Shown here: in pieces, positions 44,312 through 55,002 of the stretch
Position numbering within the stretch: the stretch's first letter is position 1
How the letters are laid out: every line of letters begins with the position of its first letter
Assembly: GCA_024516155.1 (NCBI GenBank)
Contig: JAJJXM010000047.1
Span: forward strand, 186,001-250,000
From: Pyronema omphalodes
Lineage: Eukaryota; Ascomycota; Pezizomycetes; Pezizales; Pyronemataceae
Reading direction: 5' to 3'
Length of the DNA stretch: 64,000 nucleotides
The notes under the pieces: model-generated
The model's database searches: none
What the model saw: the letters and a program-made list of their open reading frames with translations, nothing else
What the model was told of the DNA's origin: nothing
Made by a program: the position numbers and the translations under genes

Positions 44312-45955
44312 ATGGCTTCGCGACTACCACTCCCCCGAATAACGCCTCGAGCGACAATATTCGCACGCCGTCCGATTACGCGACCTATACAATGTTTCCG
44401 TCTCTATTCATCGGTTGATTCAACCTCCTCCATCGAGCCGGAAAAGTTTACCCCGCCTCCGCCATCTCATGAACAGCTCCGCCGTACCCTCGCTGCCCTT
44501 TCGGCTGTCGAACATGGAATCCCGGAATCACGCATTGAACTCGCTCTGAGAGGAATCGAGCAGAAGGATGCGCCGGTACGCATTGCGGTTGTTGGAGGAG
44601 AAATCCTCCCGGTACTACTTGGTAGTCATGAAGGTTGGACAGCGGAGATTAAGGACTGGGTTCACCAGTACTCAAAGCCGGGACGAGGTGTTCTATTGCG
44701 GTATGCACTATTTAAGACCTTATAGAAACAAGCACTGATTGTTTGAAGGTGGGGTGCTACGCACAAAGCTACAACTCCTACGGGATCGCCTCTCACTATT
44801 CTTACCGCGCCTATCGAGCTTCTGAAGACAAATAATATGGAGCTTGTTGTCATGTCGCGGATCTCCAAGGATCCATTAGTGCCGGTTTTCAATGCCAGTG
44901 AAATCAAAGGTGCAAGAGTTATTGAATACCCGGTTCACAAAACCTTAGTCTATGGAGGTTCTGGTGCTGAGGGTGTCGCTCGGGTTATGGAGACTGTCAC
45001 GCCGACGGAGGATAAGCCGGAGCAGGTTCTTAGATTGGTCTCGCTTCCTGGTGAACCTGTTAAGAAGGAGTGTTTTCACATCATTGATGTTGAAGCTGGT
45101 AAGGGTATTGAGACTGTCAAGTCCTGGCTTGTAGCTGGTACTACGACTGAGGGCTCAATTAAGCCTATCGTCAAGACCTTACTTCACGATGTCCTAACTG
45201 CCGCCAACAAGGAGATCTCCGTCTCTGACCCTACGACTGGAAACAACGGTTCGACACGCATTGAGGGCGGTGACTCTCCTGACTCTCTAGCCGCTGCTAT
45301 CTCCACCTGGAGCCACACCGCTCATTTAGAGCTCAAGTCCTCTGTTGCTGAGTCTCAAGAATGGCGCAAACTCGACTGGTGGAAGCTTTTATGGAGAGTT
45401 GACGACGTAGGCCATATTTCCCGGCACGCTGTTACCACCAGCTTTTTGAGACACAGTGAGGCGGACTCAACTTTCCTCGCCGGAAGACTATATGGTGCTG
45501 GTTACAGAAATAAGAACTCCCTAGAGCCTGAGTTGGAGCTTGAGAGGCCTTATTATATTGCTGAGCAGAGGAACCATATCGTCACTACCCTTATCCCTGG
45601 GCTACAGGCGGCTGCTCAGAAATATCTACTTTCTTCGCTGTCGACTTCTGGACTCTCGGCTGCGTTCTCGGCTTTGTTATACTTGTCGGATATTCCTTTG
45701 TACTCTGCCATGACAGTGGTGGCTTTTGGAACTGTTGGAAGTGCGAGATGGCTACAAAGCCGGTGGATGAAGGAGAGGCGTAAATTCCAGGAAAATATGA
45801 GAGAGAAGGGTAGAGAGGCAATTGTGGAGAGCGAGAGGTGGGCTTGGGACAGATTGAAGGAGGGAGTAGCAACGGAGGCAGAGGAAGTTGATGCGGAGAG
45901 GGAGAAGAAACTACGCCTTAAGGAGCAACTTGAGGAGGGAATTAAAAAGTTGTAA
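44312..45955 (+). CDS. Mitochondrial membrane protein, possibly Mmc1-like
   Basis: Two exons, 44312-44700 and 44749-45955 (48-nt intron: donor GTATGC, branch CTGAT, acceptor GAAG), encode 531 residues. The N-terminus is Arg-rich without acids (MASRLPLPRITPRATIFARR...CFRLYSS), a good mitochondrial presequence. A P-loop-like but imperfect segment (VRIAVVGGEILPVLLG) precedes a ~280-residue soluble part. Two hydrophobic segments (LSAAFSALLYLSDIPL and YSAMTVVAFGTVGS) then precede a long Lys/Glu/Arg coiled-coil tail. This matches my recollection of fungal proteins annotated Mmc1, a degenerate dynamin-like inner-membrane factor, but that name is uncertain. The ATG at 44312 is used because the frame upstream has only a non-ATG start. 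Confidence 0.7.
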
Positions 45956-46399
45956 TATGTTAGCCAGGGTAAAATAGGTGCACTTGTACAAATTTGATGT
46001 GCGTTTGATATGGACTTGCGGATTTTAGGCTTTATCCCGATTGAACGATGATCTATCTCTACTAGAATTTCACAAGACAAGGTTACCAACCTGTTGCCAT
46101 CACTCATTCGCAAGCCTACCTCCATCTTGCATTTATTATACTCAACAAATTTTTGATCAGATATTGATGACATACAGATAACGCACGATGTTTTAAAAAG
46201 AAAGTTTTTGTTATGGTATTAACACAGACAAATTATCCCGTGAGAGTGATAAACCTCCACCGCTTAAATACCATAAAAATCTCTGAGAAGAGAAAAACAA
46301 AACAACCAAACCATAACATGCCCGCCTAAATAAAATGTAAGCACCAAGCACCAAACTCCTCCCAAATCCCACAAATGCTGATACTTCTGCTTCCTAGGT
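45956..46399. other. Convergent spacer, shared 3' flanks
   Basis: 444 bp between two convergent genes. AT-rich, with several AATAAA-like stretches (TAAATAAAATG near 46328 on the plus strand). Nothing else is seen. Confidence 0.5.
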
Positions 46400-49300
46400 T
46401 TAAGCAGCCGCCTCCCCATCCTTAGAATCCCTAGGCTCAAGGGGTCCACGATCGTCGACCACATTATTAACCGCCGGCTCAAGACGGACCTTGACACACC
46501 CACACATCAAGATGACGCGTCTGGGATCACTGAAAGTGACAAGACGCTCATCAGTCATAGCCCTATGATGGCGAGCAGGGTTAGGGCACTGCCCATGCGG
46601 AGACTGGGTGATATAAGGTCTCGGCATCTGATCATCACCCTGACCTTGGGACTTGTTGGCGGACTGGTTGGCACTGGAAGCTCCGTTATTATTGTTATTT
46701 CCGGTATAGGCCGGGAAAACCTGAAAGGCGACGGTAGGCTGAGGAATCATCTCGGGAAGCTTATCATCACCGTTTCCGGGGATCTTGAAGCCACGCTGGA
46801 CGTTGGTAACTACACCGAGAGTCTTGCTTGAGTCCTTGGAGTTGTTATCAGTGTTGGCGGTGCCGTCGGTGTTGGAGGTGCTGGTGGTCGGGTTGGAAGA
46901 TGCTGCTGCTGTCTGGGGTTTGTCATCCACCTCCATGTTTGCTCCATCTTCTTGGTGAGCCTCTTCCGGGTGGAGAAGCTTCCAGAGAAGTGAGTGCTCA
47001 CCAGGCTTGGGAACCTGAGAGTAACGACGGGGGTCGTCGATGGGTATCTTCTCGAAGGTAAGAGGAGAAACAGCACGGGCAGGCTCCTCTTCTACAGGAG
47101 CTTCCTGAGCTCCCCGGGCTCCCTGGGCTTCCTGGATATCCTGCATATCCTGCATATCCTGGAACTCCTGAGCAGTGTCGTAACTCTGCAAGAACTCCTC
47201 CCACATCTCATCGATGAAGGATTCATCATTCTCCATGTCGATAGGAGCCTGAGTTCTGGCCTCGTATCTTCCCATGAACTGGTACCACGCTTGGGTTAGA
47301 TGAGCAATATCGTCATCGTTCATGGGGGACAATCGGCCGTCGTCAGGACTGCCATAGTATCCACTCGGGTATCCTTCCCCTTCCCCTTCTCCGTCCTCTT
47401 CTTCCCCTTGCTCCTCCTGCTCCTCCTCTTCTTCTTCTTCTTCCCCTTCCCCTTCACCAGACTCGCTGATACGGTCTGGATCATCCCGCAGACGAGCCAT
47501 CTCTGCAATCCCTTCCCACTTGGTGTTGGAGGATACAGAAGACGAAGGAGAAACCTCTCTACGTCTCTTCTCATGGCCTGCGAATCTCTGCCGCATCATC
47601 GCCAGGACTCGTTCCTTGCCGGGACTGATTCTCGGGATCTCCTCTTGATCATCCTCGGAATCGATGCCATTGGCATTGGCATTGGCATCCTTGACATCGG
47701 CAGGGGAAGTCGAGTCCCCGGAAAAGTTCTCGGTGAAGCGAGAAACATAGGGAGACTGGACTTCAGGCTCCTTTCTGGGGGTATTGGCGGCGCTTAGAAT
47801 ATCACGGCCTATTACAAGCACAAGTTACATCAGCTTTAATTCACGCCGGGTTGAAAATGCCACTTACCATGGCCTAAGTATTCCTTAGCATGGGCTGTCT
47901 CCAGGTATGGGACGTCAGGTTTCTGAAAAACTAGAGGCTTTGACAATTCCTCTTCGGCTGGAGGAGAAGCTTTATTAGCTAAGTTTCTTTACTATATACA
48001 GAGGGTTTCAAAGCCTCCAACAGGCGAGTTTAAACAGTATCATCCACAGAAAAAACACTCTTACCCAATCTAGCAAAGAAACGACTCTGGCGTTCACTCT
48101 CCGTAGTGGCAACCGACTCCTTATCACTCTCATCCCCATCCCCACGGCCACGGTCATCGTACTCAGCACGACGTTTCGGAGAATCTAAATGAATCGGCCC
48201 ATGCTTCTTCATCAACTCCGCATCACGAGCTCGATGTTCCTCTGGATCGGAATCCTCAGAGCTAGTGGTATCATCGTAAGGAAGCTTCTTGGATTCCTTT
48301 TCCTTTCCCTTCCCCTTCTCAATCACTGCTTTGTGCTTGTTCTTAGCACCGGAATCTTTCTTGAGAAACTTCGGAGGACGAGGTGTGCCGTTTCGATGGG
48401 CTTGTTGTTGTTGCTGCTTATCAAGCCCGGGTTGAAGATGAACCTCTGACTTGGCTCCTGCAGGATATCTCTCTGCAGGATCAGCCTCTGAGCTGGAGCT
48501 GGAACTTCCCCCGAGAATAAACTTGGCGCGCACAGGCTTGCGAGGGATAGGAGCATAAGGGCCTTCTGGAGCCTCCGGGGCCGCAGGAGTTCTATGGTGA
48601 CTAGGTGCGCCTTCAGATCCGGAGCTGGAAGTGATGGCGCAGTCGTCATCTGATCCTAGAAGTTCCATTCTTAGCTTGCGGATTTTATCGATGAAGTATC
48701 CTATCGGAATATCGAATTTGGAATCGTCGGAGTCTTGGTTGTCGTTGTTGGCAGTACCGTTGTCGGATTCCTGAGGGTGGTTAGTTACTGGGGAAATGGT
48801 AACTGGGTTGGGAATTATGAAGGGAAAGGAGGATTTTTATAGTCCGGGAGAATCAAAATTCGAGGGGTCGAATATAACTTACCCCACGGTTGAAAATGTC
48901 CTCCTCATCATCACCCTCGTCCCCGTCGTCACCCTCGTCCCCCTCGTCCTCGCCTGCGTAGCTGCTCTCGGACCCGTCGTAGTCGAAGTCGTAAACCTTC
49001 TCGAGGTTCGAGTCAGTCTGTTATATAGTCGGTCTGTTAGTAACCATGTTGTTTGTTTATGTGTTTGTTTCTTTGTTTAGGAGTTATGGATCATGTTGAA
49101 ATATTATAGTTGCAACAGATTCTTGGTTTTGTTATGCTTTGAGAAGTAGGAGTTTTGTTCAAAGAATATTTTGGAACGTACCTCTTGCTCTTGCTCTTGC
49201 TCTTGCTCTTGCTCTTGCTCTTGCTCTTCAAGTTCATCGTTCTACATCAATTCATTGATTAGCAAACTGTACATAACTTTAGATCAGGAAACTAAATTAT

Positions 49301-49778
49301 ACTAACCCTCTCGTAGGTAACCTCATTGTCGCTGTACTCGACATCTGTGTCTGGATGAAGACGGGGGAGTTCATTAATAAGCTGTAAGTTCTCCGCAGCC
49401 AGGGCTTGCTCGGTCATAACATTGTCGTGAAGAGCGCCAGATGCTTGGGTTTCCTGTGGTGAATTATTAGAATTGTCAAAGATAACAAAGGTATCAAAGG
49501 TGTCAAAGTTATCAAATTAATGAAAGTCAAAGTAATCAAAGTCAAAGTCGTCAAAGTTAAAGTCGTCAACAGAGCAACGATGACGATGGCTTTGATGACG
49601 ATGGCTTTGATGACCATGGCTTTCATGAAGCTTTATAAAACTATTGGATGGTACTTACTTGTTGTCCAGTAGCTTCTTCTTCGGAAGTTACTTCTTTGAT
49701 GGAAGCTTTATCTTCGTGGATGAGGCGGCCGTACTTGTCGTATCTCATCACTGAGACTTGGATTCCAATGTCAGGCAT
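46400..49778 (-). CDS. Seven-exon acidic, largely disordered protein, function unknown
   Basis: Exons: 49778-49659, 49453-49307, 49241-49182, 49017-48883, 48770-48065, 47957-47868 and 47808-46400. All junctions have GT...AG ends and keep frame, giving 888 residues. The N-terminus is ordered (MPDIGIQVSVMRYDKYGRL). Exon 3 is almost entirely a CAAGAG repeat coding Glu-Gln. Exon 4 codes an Asp/Glu/Gly-rich stretch. Exons 5-7 alternate basic and acidic low-complexity blocks (Glu runs, QDMQDMQDIQ, Asn/Thr/Ser repeats). A short ordered C-terminus contains PRPYITQSPHGQCPNPARHH, then MTDERLVTFSDPRRVILMCGCV. The CPNPARHH/VILMCGC cysteine pairs could form a small zinc site. I recognise no family. Similar proteins would probably be found only in related ascomycetes. 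Confidence 0.7.
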
Positions 49779-50462
49779 TTTGAAAGTGAGGTGCTGGTAG
49801 TAGGTAGTAAATAAGAAAGGATATAAAAAGCAAAAGCTGTACGAAGACAAAGGATGTTGGTAGGATGGGTAAAGAGATAGTGGATGGGTAGGCGGTGTGT
49901 AAGATAGATGAGGAGGATGAAGGAAGGAAGGAGGAGTGTGAAGGACGCGTGAGAGAGAGAGCAGAGGTATTGGTAGGGATTCTAAGGTTTCTGGGGGCCC
50001 AAATATCTAGGGGTCCTGTAAACAAAAACAACAACAGCTTGAAGCAGCAGCGGGCAATATTTGGCGGTCGAAATCGTCCGAGTGACCACTTGTGAATTGT
50101 TGAGCGGGGATCTGAAGATTCTAGAAGTCAGGACCTGTGGAAAAACTTTTTACGATATTCTATATCAAAATAGTGTATTCATCTTGCAAGTAAAATTTAA
50201 AAAATTACTGTAGAATTTTGAAAGCGAAAATTTACAGTAAATGGTCGGTTTGAAAATACGCAAGTGTTGCTGGTCATAGCGAGCAGATTCTGTATAGAAC
50301 TCTAGAATGAGTTCGTCTCAGCACTAACTAAACTATAAAAACAGCTGCAGATCCTGCAAGACAACTACCATTCGTTTCAACTCAACCGAAGAGCAGAAAC
50401 AATTCAAACCAACCAGCGCTACACTTTGATCTGCAACGTCACCTGCAACTTCCTCAAATACA
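49779..50462. other. Divergent promoter region
   Basis: 684 bp between the acidic-protein gene and the small plus-strand gene. It holds a TATA box for the latter and a CT/GA-rich stretch (49895-49960) next to the former. Confidence 0.55.
50334..50340 (+). promoter_or_regulatory. TATA box of the 50463 gene
   Basis: TATAAAA in the context CTAAACTATAAAAACAGC, 123 nt before the ATG at 50463. A C/A-rich leader with many CAA and CAACTC motifs follows, typical of fungal 5' UTRs. Confidence 0.6.
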
Positions 50463-51110
50463 ATGAATGGACACACCTACACCAACGGCACTACGCAATT
50501 GCCGATCCAGAATGGTTACCATTCACAAGAAGGCTCCAAATCGCCATCGCCCACTCCAAATGGTTATCCCTTATCAGACGACGCGTACTTAACATTAAGC
50601 AGTCTCTTCGGCAAGATCATGCAACTACTCTTTCTAGCAGCAGATATCACATGGGCCAAAATCGGAACACAATACAGCAGTGAACTAATTTGGGATAAGT
50701 ACAGCGACGAATACGAAGACCTAAGCTTAGCAGTCGATAAAACAATCCGTATTATCTTGCAGGAAATAACCCGCATCTCAACAACCAACACATCGGCAAA
50801 ACGTATCGTGGACCTAGCACGATCCCACATCGACTCCAAAATCGCGGAAAAAGGATACCCTACCCCCGCTGGTAACTACAGATATGCCTGGATGGTGGGT
50901 ACTACTAAGAATGTTGACGAAGGTCATTGGGCGGAGAAATTCGATAGAATTGTTGCTGCTATTGGTCCGGAGGTGGCTGCGGAAATGGAGGACCAGGCTC
51001 ATACTAACAACGTCTATGCTAAGAAGATTGAGTATTGCACTATTCTTGGTTTTCATGCTTTGGACATCGATTTGAATTCTATTATTTACTGGGAAATACA
51101 TGGCTGTTGA
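50463..51110 (+). CDS. Small soluble protein of unknown function
   Basis: 215 residues in one exon, starting ATG 50463 (CAAATACAATG, good A at -3) and ending TGA 51108-51110. Residues 1-35 are Asn/Gly/Thr/Ser-rich and probably disordered. The remainder is alpha-helical in character (LSSLFGKIMQLLFLAADI, DLSLAVDKTIRIILQEITRI) with a conserved-looking aromatic block (GNYRYAWMVGTTKNVDEGHWAEKFDRI). There is no signal peptide or membrane span. I recognise no domain. The TATA box and leader suggest a regulated, possibly strongly expressed gene. Confidence 0.7.
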   Translation: MNGHTYTNGTTQLPIQNGYHSQEGSKSPSPTPNGYPLSDDAYLTLSSLFGKIMQLLFLAADITWAKIGTQYSSELIWDKYSDEYEDLSLAVDKTIRIILQEITRISTTNTSAKRIVDLARSHIDSKIAEKGYPTPAGNYRYAWMVGTTKNVDEGHWAEKFDRIVAAIGPEVAAEMEDQAHTNNVYAKKIEYCTILGFHALDIDLNSIIYWEIHGC

Positions 51111-51641
51111 TTTTTTGAGTGTAGGCATAGGGATCGGGTTGTGGCGATATCGAGATATTGGATTTCGGTTCTGGATGAGGAGGCTTTTGTACGGTAGTTT
51201 TGGCTTTGTTTGAGGAATGTCATGTATTATTTTTTTGATGCGCGTGGATTGATAAAACTGTATTTTTATCTCTAGCATGTTAAGTTGTGGTTGTTTTTTT
51301 TTTCCCTTCCTATTACGTGTATTCTTTTTTTTTTGCCGTTCCAGCAGAAGTGAGAGCTCATGAAGTCTATCCTGGCGCGTCTCGCTAAATCCCATGCAAG
51401 CCGCAACCACAACCTCAAGCGACCTGCAGCTAGCTAACTCTCGAACCTCGGATAGCTTCCCCACCATAACACCCCACAACCACAATGTGAGCTCAAGCTA
51501 TCTACCATTTAGGCATTTGTCCTCTTTTTCTTTAAACATAAACCTCGCCCTTCAGAATTCCAGCGCCTCTAATTGACACCCAAGTTACCATCGTTCAACT
51601 CAACCTCCAGCTGCAGCTACCTCTACCTCCAGCTCCCCACA
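51111..51641. other. Intergenic region
   Basis: 531 bp between two plus-strand genes: 3' flank of the small gene with T-rich runs (51291-51335), then the C-rich leader of the racemase gene. An in-frame extension upstream of 51642 starts on ACG and is probably 5' UTR. Confidence 0.5.
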
Positions 51642-52775
51642 ATGACCTCTCCCCCGCCCCTCACCAACCTCCTAGTCCTCGAGTTCGCCGGTCTCGCCCC
51701 GGGTCCCTTCGCCGGTAAACTTCTTTCCGACTTCGGCGCCCGCGTCCTCCGAATCGACCGTTCCCAAAGCACCTCCGTCCCGACCCCCGATCTTCTCGCC
51801 AGCCACAAACGTTCTTTAAAAGTGAACCTAAAATCCCCACACGGCATCTCCCTACTTCGTCATCTTTCTTTGAAAGCCGATATAATAATCGACCCCTTCC
51901 GTCCCGGGGTATTAGAAAAACTAGGACTAGGCCCCGAAGTTCTCCTCAAGCTTAACCCGCGCCTAATTTTCGCTCGTCTAGCCGGCTTCAGAAGAGATGG
52001 GAAATACAGTGCTATGGCAGGTCATGATATTAATTATCTAGCAGTTTCCGGGGCTTTATCATTACTGGGTCGTGCGGGAGAAAATCCTTTTCCGCCGACG
52101 AATTTATTGGCGGATTTTGCGGGGGGTGGAATGGTTTGTTTTATGGGGATTTTGTTGGCGTTGATACAGAGAGGTATCACCGGAAGGGGACAGGTCGTGG
52201 AGGCGAATATGGTCGATGGTGCTGGTTATTTGGCTAGTTTTCCGAGGTTTTTGATGATGAGACAATTGGGTGTTTGGGATGGGGAAAGAGGAACGAATAT
52301 GTTGGATGGAGGTGTGCCGTGGTATGAAACTTATAAAACGAAGGATGGGGGTTACATGGCGGTAGGAGCACTGGAACCGCAGTTTTATAAGGCGTTTATA
52401 AAGGGTCTTCTTCCGGGAAAAGAAGTCCCGGATAGGATGAAGAAGGAGAACTGGGGGGTGTTGAAAGCCATGTTTACGGAGGCTTTTTTGCAAAAGGATA
52501 GGAAGGACTGGGAAATGGTGTTCGATGGGACGGATGCTTGTGTGACACCGGTGAAGACGTTTAAGGAGTTGAAAGAGGAGAATTATCAACAGAGACCGGT
52601 GGTGACATTAAAAGAGAGTCCAGCGAAGGATTCGGATGGATGGGAAGGGGAGTTGGTATTGCCAGCCGATGGCCAGAAGGAGGCATTGGAGCAGTGGTGG
52701 GGATTGAAAGAGGGAATCGATTGGGAAAGTAAAGATGGGGAAGTGAGACTGGCGGAGACGAAGAGTAAATTATAA
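51642..52775 (+). CDS. Alpha-methylacyl-CoA racemase-like CoA-transferase family III enzyme, peroxisomal
   Basis: 377 residues from ATG 51642 (CACAATGACC). The family III CoA-transferase fold is clear: LVLEFAGLAPGPFAGKLLSDFGARVLRID at the start, DIIIDPFRPGVLEKLGLGPE, then GHDINYLAVSGALSLLG and NLLADFAGGGM, then ANMVDGAGYLASF and GGVPWYETYKTKDGGYMAVGALEPQFY. His128 and Asp158 correspond to the His126/Asp156 catalytic pair known in the M. tuberculosis enzyme, and the E of WYETY is near the third catalytic site. AMACR enzymes epimerise (2R)/(2S)-methyl-branched acyl-CoA before beta-oxidation. The C-terminus is SKL, a canonical PTS1 peroxisome signal. The gene has no intron. It lies tail-to-tail with SPO11, 135 bp apart. 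Confidence 0.9.
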   Translation: MTSPPPLTNLLVLEFAGLAPGPFAGKLLSDFGARVLRIDRSQSTSVPTPDLLASHKRSLKVNLKSPHGISLLRHLSLKADIIIDPFRPGVLEKLGLGPEVLLKLNPRLIFARLAGFRRDGKYSAMAGHDINYLAVSGALSLLGRAGENPFPPTNLLADFAGGGMVCFMGILLALIQRGITGRGQVVEANMVDGAGYLASFPRFLMMRQLGVWDGERGTNMLDGGVPWYETYKTKDGGYMAVGALEPQFYKAFIKGLLPGKEVPDRMKKENWGVLKAMFTEAFLQKDRKDWEMVFDGTDACVTPVKTFKELKEENYQQRPVVTLKESPAKDSDGWEGELVLPADGQKEALEQWWGLKEGIDWESKDGEVRLAETKSKL

Positions 52776-52910
52776 TTACCCGAAGCTAGTAGGCCTAAAG
52801 ATCTAAACTTTTGTATAATTAACAGCATCTACCATATCCTCCTACCACAAGTAAAGTCTAAATCTGAAATTATTTTACCTCCTATATCATGAAAAATAGA
52901 AATACAAATC

Positions 52911-54812
52911 TTAATAGTTCTCTGAAAGCTCAAACCCGAAACATCTTCTTTTGAGGTCCTTCCAAACCAGACGAGACGAATGATCTACACAACCAGAGAT
53001 AAGTTCATCTTCAGCTGCACGCTTGAGATTCCCGAAAGTCCCCTCAACAGCCTTTTCTATAGTTACATCCATAGTTTTCTTAAATATTTCCTCTCCTGTT
53101 TTATTCATAACACCTCCCATGAACCCCTCCATATATACCCCCATAGAAACATCCACAAGCTCCTTTATAGTCTCGGTTATTGTCTTCTCCACTATTTCCT
53201 TCTCTACCTTGTCAGTGGTATTTTCCATGAGACATTCCTCGGGCTCATCCGCGGATTGCTCAATGGGTTGCTTAGCTGGTTCTTCCATAGGTACCTCCAC
53301 ATTAGCCAGCTCTCCACCTATCTTCCCCATAGTCTCCCCTGTATGATCCTCCACAGCACCCTCCATAGTCTCCTGCGTATTCGCTTCCAAAGCCCACTCC
53401 ATAGATACCTGCATAGTTTCCTCCATAAGCTCCCACATGCTTTGAGAGTGTGTCTTGTAGCAATTGGCATCTTCAACCCACATGGTATCCATCGCCGTCT
53501 CCTCGGTAGTTTTCCTCGCAAGCTCCTCCACAGTCGGTGTTTCCGCGGTGGTTTTTATAAATTCCTCCGTAGATTTCTCCATTGTCTCCGTCGCAGTCCC
53601 TTCTACAGACACTTTTGTTAGCTCCTGAATAGTCCTGGCAATAGGCTCCGTGATATGTTTTAAATCCTCCGCAGACTTTTGCACGAATTCCCCCCTACTA
53701 ATCACCTCAACAGATCTTTCCATAGGGATTTCCATATTGACTTCTACAGCCTCCACCATAGATTCCTCCATCAGCCCCTCCTGACGCTCTACTAAAGGTT
53801 CTATAGGGCGCTGGGCAAGACACTCCTCGACCCTCCTCTCCACATAGGCTTGTAGCTGATTTCCCAAAGCATTAATCTCCGCCTTCCAGCCAAACCACAA
53901 CATTCTCTGTATCCCCTGTTTCCACTCCGACATACTTCCCATCCACTCTTTCTTCAGCAATCTCGTAGCCGTTTGTCTATCATTCTCCTTCAACTCAATC
54001 CACCCCTTCTCCACATCCTCCATCCTCGGCCCAATCCACTCCAAATTCCTACAACACAAACTATGCCCATCATCCCCGACACTTCTTTCCGAAAACCTAA
54101 CTGCCGCCATAATAGCAATTCCATGAGGATCATAATCGACTAAAGCAAAAGTTCGCAGCCCCATATCTGCCAACCTCCTAAGAAGCTCCCGCGTTGCAAC
54201 GTCGGTATATCCCTTCCCCGTCATAATTATTCCACCTGGCGGTACTGTAAGCCGTTGAAAGATACTCTCCTTTTCAACAAGAAGTACCCATTTAATATTC
54301 GCCTCCACCGAGATTTCTTGGATCATACACCCCGGAGGAATCAAGGTGGCGATTCCACATCTCACTCGGTTTCCATTGGTTACTAAAGTAATACCACCTT
54401 TAACTAGGCCCTTTGATGCAGCGATGACATTGAGCTGGTGCCGGGGGACCTTCAAATACGAGGCTATGTCGTCAATGGCGTGGTCGACGGTGGTTTGGGA
54501 GCGGTAGAAAGAGGGATTGCGGTAGTAGATGTCCCGCTTGGTAACGATTGAGTTGGTGGAAAGTAAATGGTGAATGGTTGAGAGAAGAGAGAGGTGGACG
54601 GAAAGATTGAAGGTCGAGGTTGGAGATTGAAGATTGAAGTTGCGGTTACGGGAGGATCGCGAAGGGATCGGTAGGGCAAGTGGCTCGGAGGGTGAGAGAA
54701 GTAGGGCACGGAAATCCGATAATATGGTCTCTATGGCAGTTAAAAGATTCTCGCGAGATTTTGAAGCCGGTGGCGGGGGAATTTTTGGATCAGCCACTGT
54801 TGAATCAGTCAT
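52911..54812 (-). CDS. SPO11: Spo11-type meiotic topoisomerase VI A-like protein with long acidic C-terminal extension
   Basis: 633 residues from ATG 54812; an in-frame ATG at 54959 would add 49 residues. Residues ~1-334 are a full Spo11 core. The 5Y-CAP block is KRDIYYRNPSFYRSQTTVD with catalytic Tyr97 (the second Tyr). A Toprim domain follows with VE180KESIF, TGKGYTDVATRELLRRL and VD226YD228PHG. A C-terminal helix (GIQRMLWFGWKAEINAL...VERRVEECL) ends the core. Spo11 forms meiotic double-strand breaks and remains bound to the 5' ends. Known Spo11 proteins end near residue 400. Here a ~300-residue acidic tail follows without stop or frameshift, made of degenerate METM/SMEE-type repeats, then a basic end (LVWKDLKRRCFGFELSENY). 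The gene appears intronless. Confidence 0.88.
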   Translation of the reverse strand: MTDSTVADPKIPPPPASKSRENLLTAIETILSDFRALLLSPSEPLALPIPSRSSRNRNFNLQSPTSTFNLSVHLSLLSTIHHLLSTNSIVTKRDIYYRNPSFYRSQTTVDHAIDDIASYLKVPRHQLNVIAASKGLVKGGITLVTNGNRVRCGIATLIPPGCMIQEISVEANIKWVLLVEKESIFQRLTVPPGGIIMTGKGYTDVATRELLRRLADMGLRTFALVDYDPHGIAIMAAVRFSERSVGDDGHSLCCRNLEWIGPRMEDVEKGWIELKENDRQTATRLLKKEWMGSMSEWKQGIQRMLWFGWKAEINALGNQLQAYVERRVEECLAQRPIEPLVERQEGLMEESMVEAVEVNMEIPMERSVEVISRGEFVQKSAEDLKHITEPIARTIQELTKVSVEGTATETMEKSTEEFIKTTAETPTVEELARKTTEETAMDTMWVEDANCYKTHSQSMWELMEETMQVSMEWALEANTQETMEGAVEDHTGETMGKIGGELANVEVPMEEPAKQPIEQSADEPEECLMENTTDKVEKEIVEKTITETIKELVDVSMGVYMEGFMGGVMNKTGEEIFKKTMDVTIEKAVEGTFGNLKRAAEDELISGCVDHSSRLVWKDLKRRCFGFELSENY

Positions 54813-55002
54813 CTTTGATCGGGTGAGAATGGATGGAGGAACATGGAGGACAGTAAGCAACGACAGAAATGAAGAACACAGACGAGACGAGATAGATGGA
54901 ACATATAGCTGCATTAGCTTAGGTGGAGGAAGTATAATTTTCCTTCTTGGTATTATCATTATGTATCATATAGCATTCTGAAAATCTACTGCACGCATCA
55001 TT

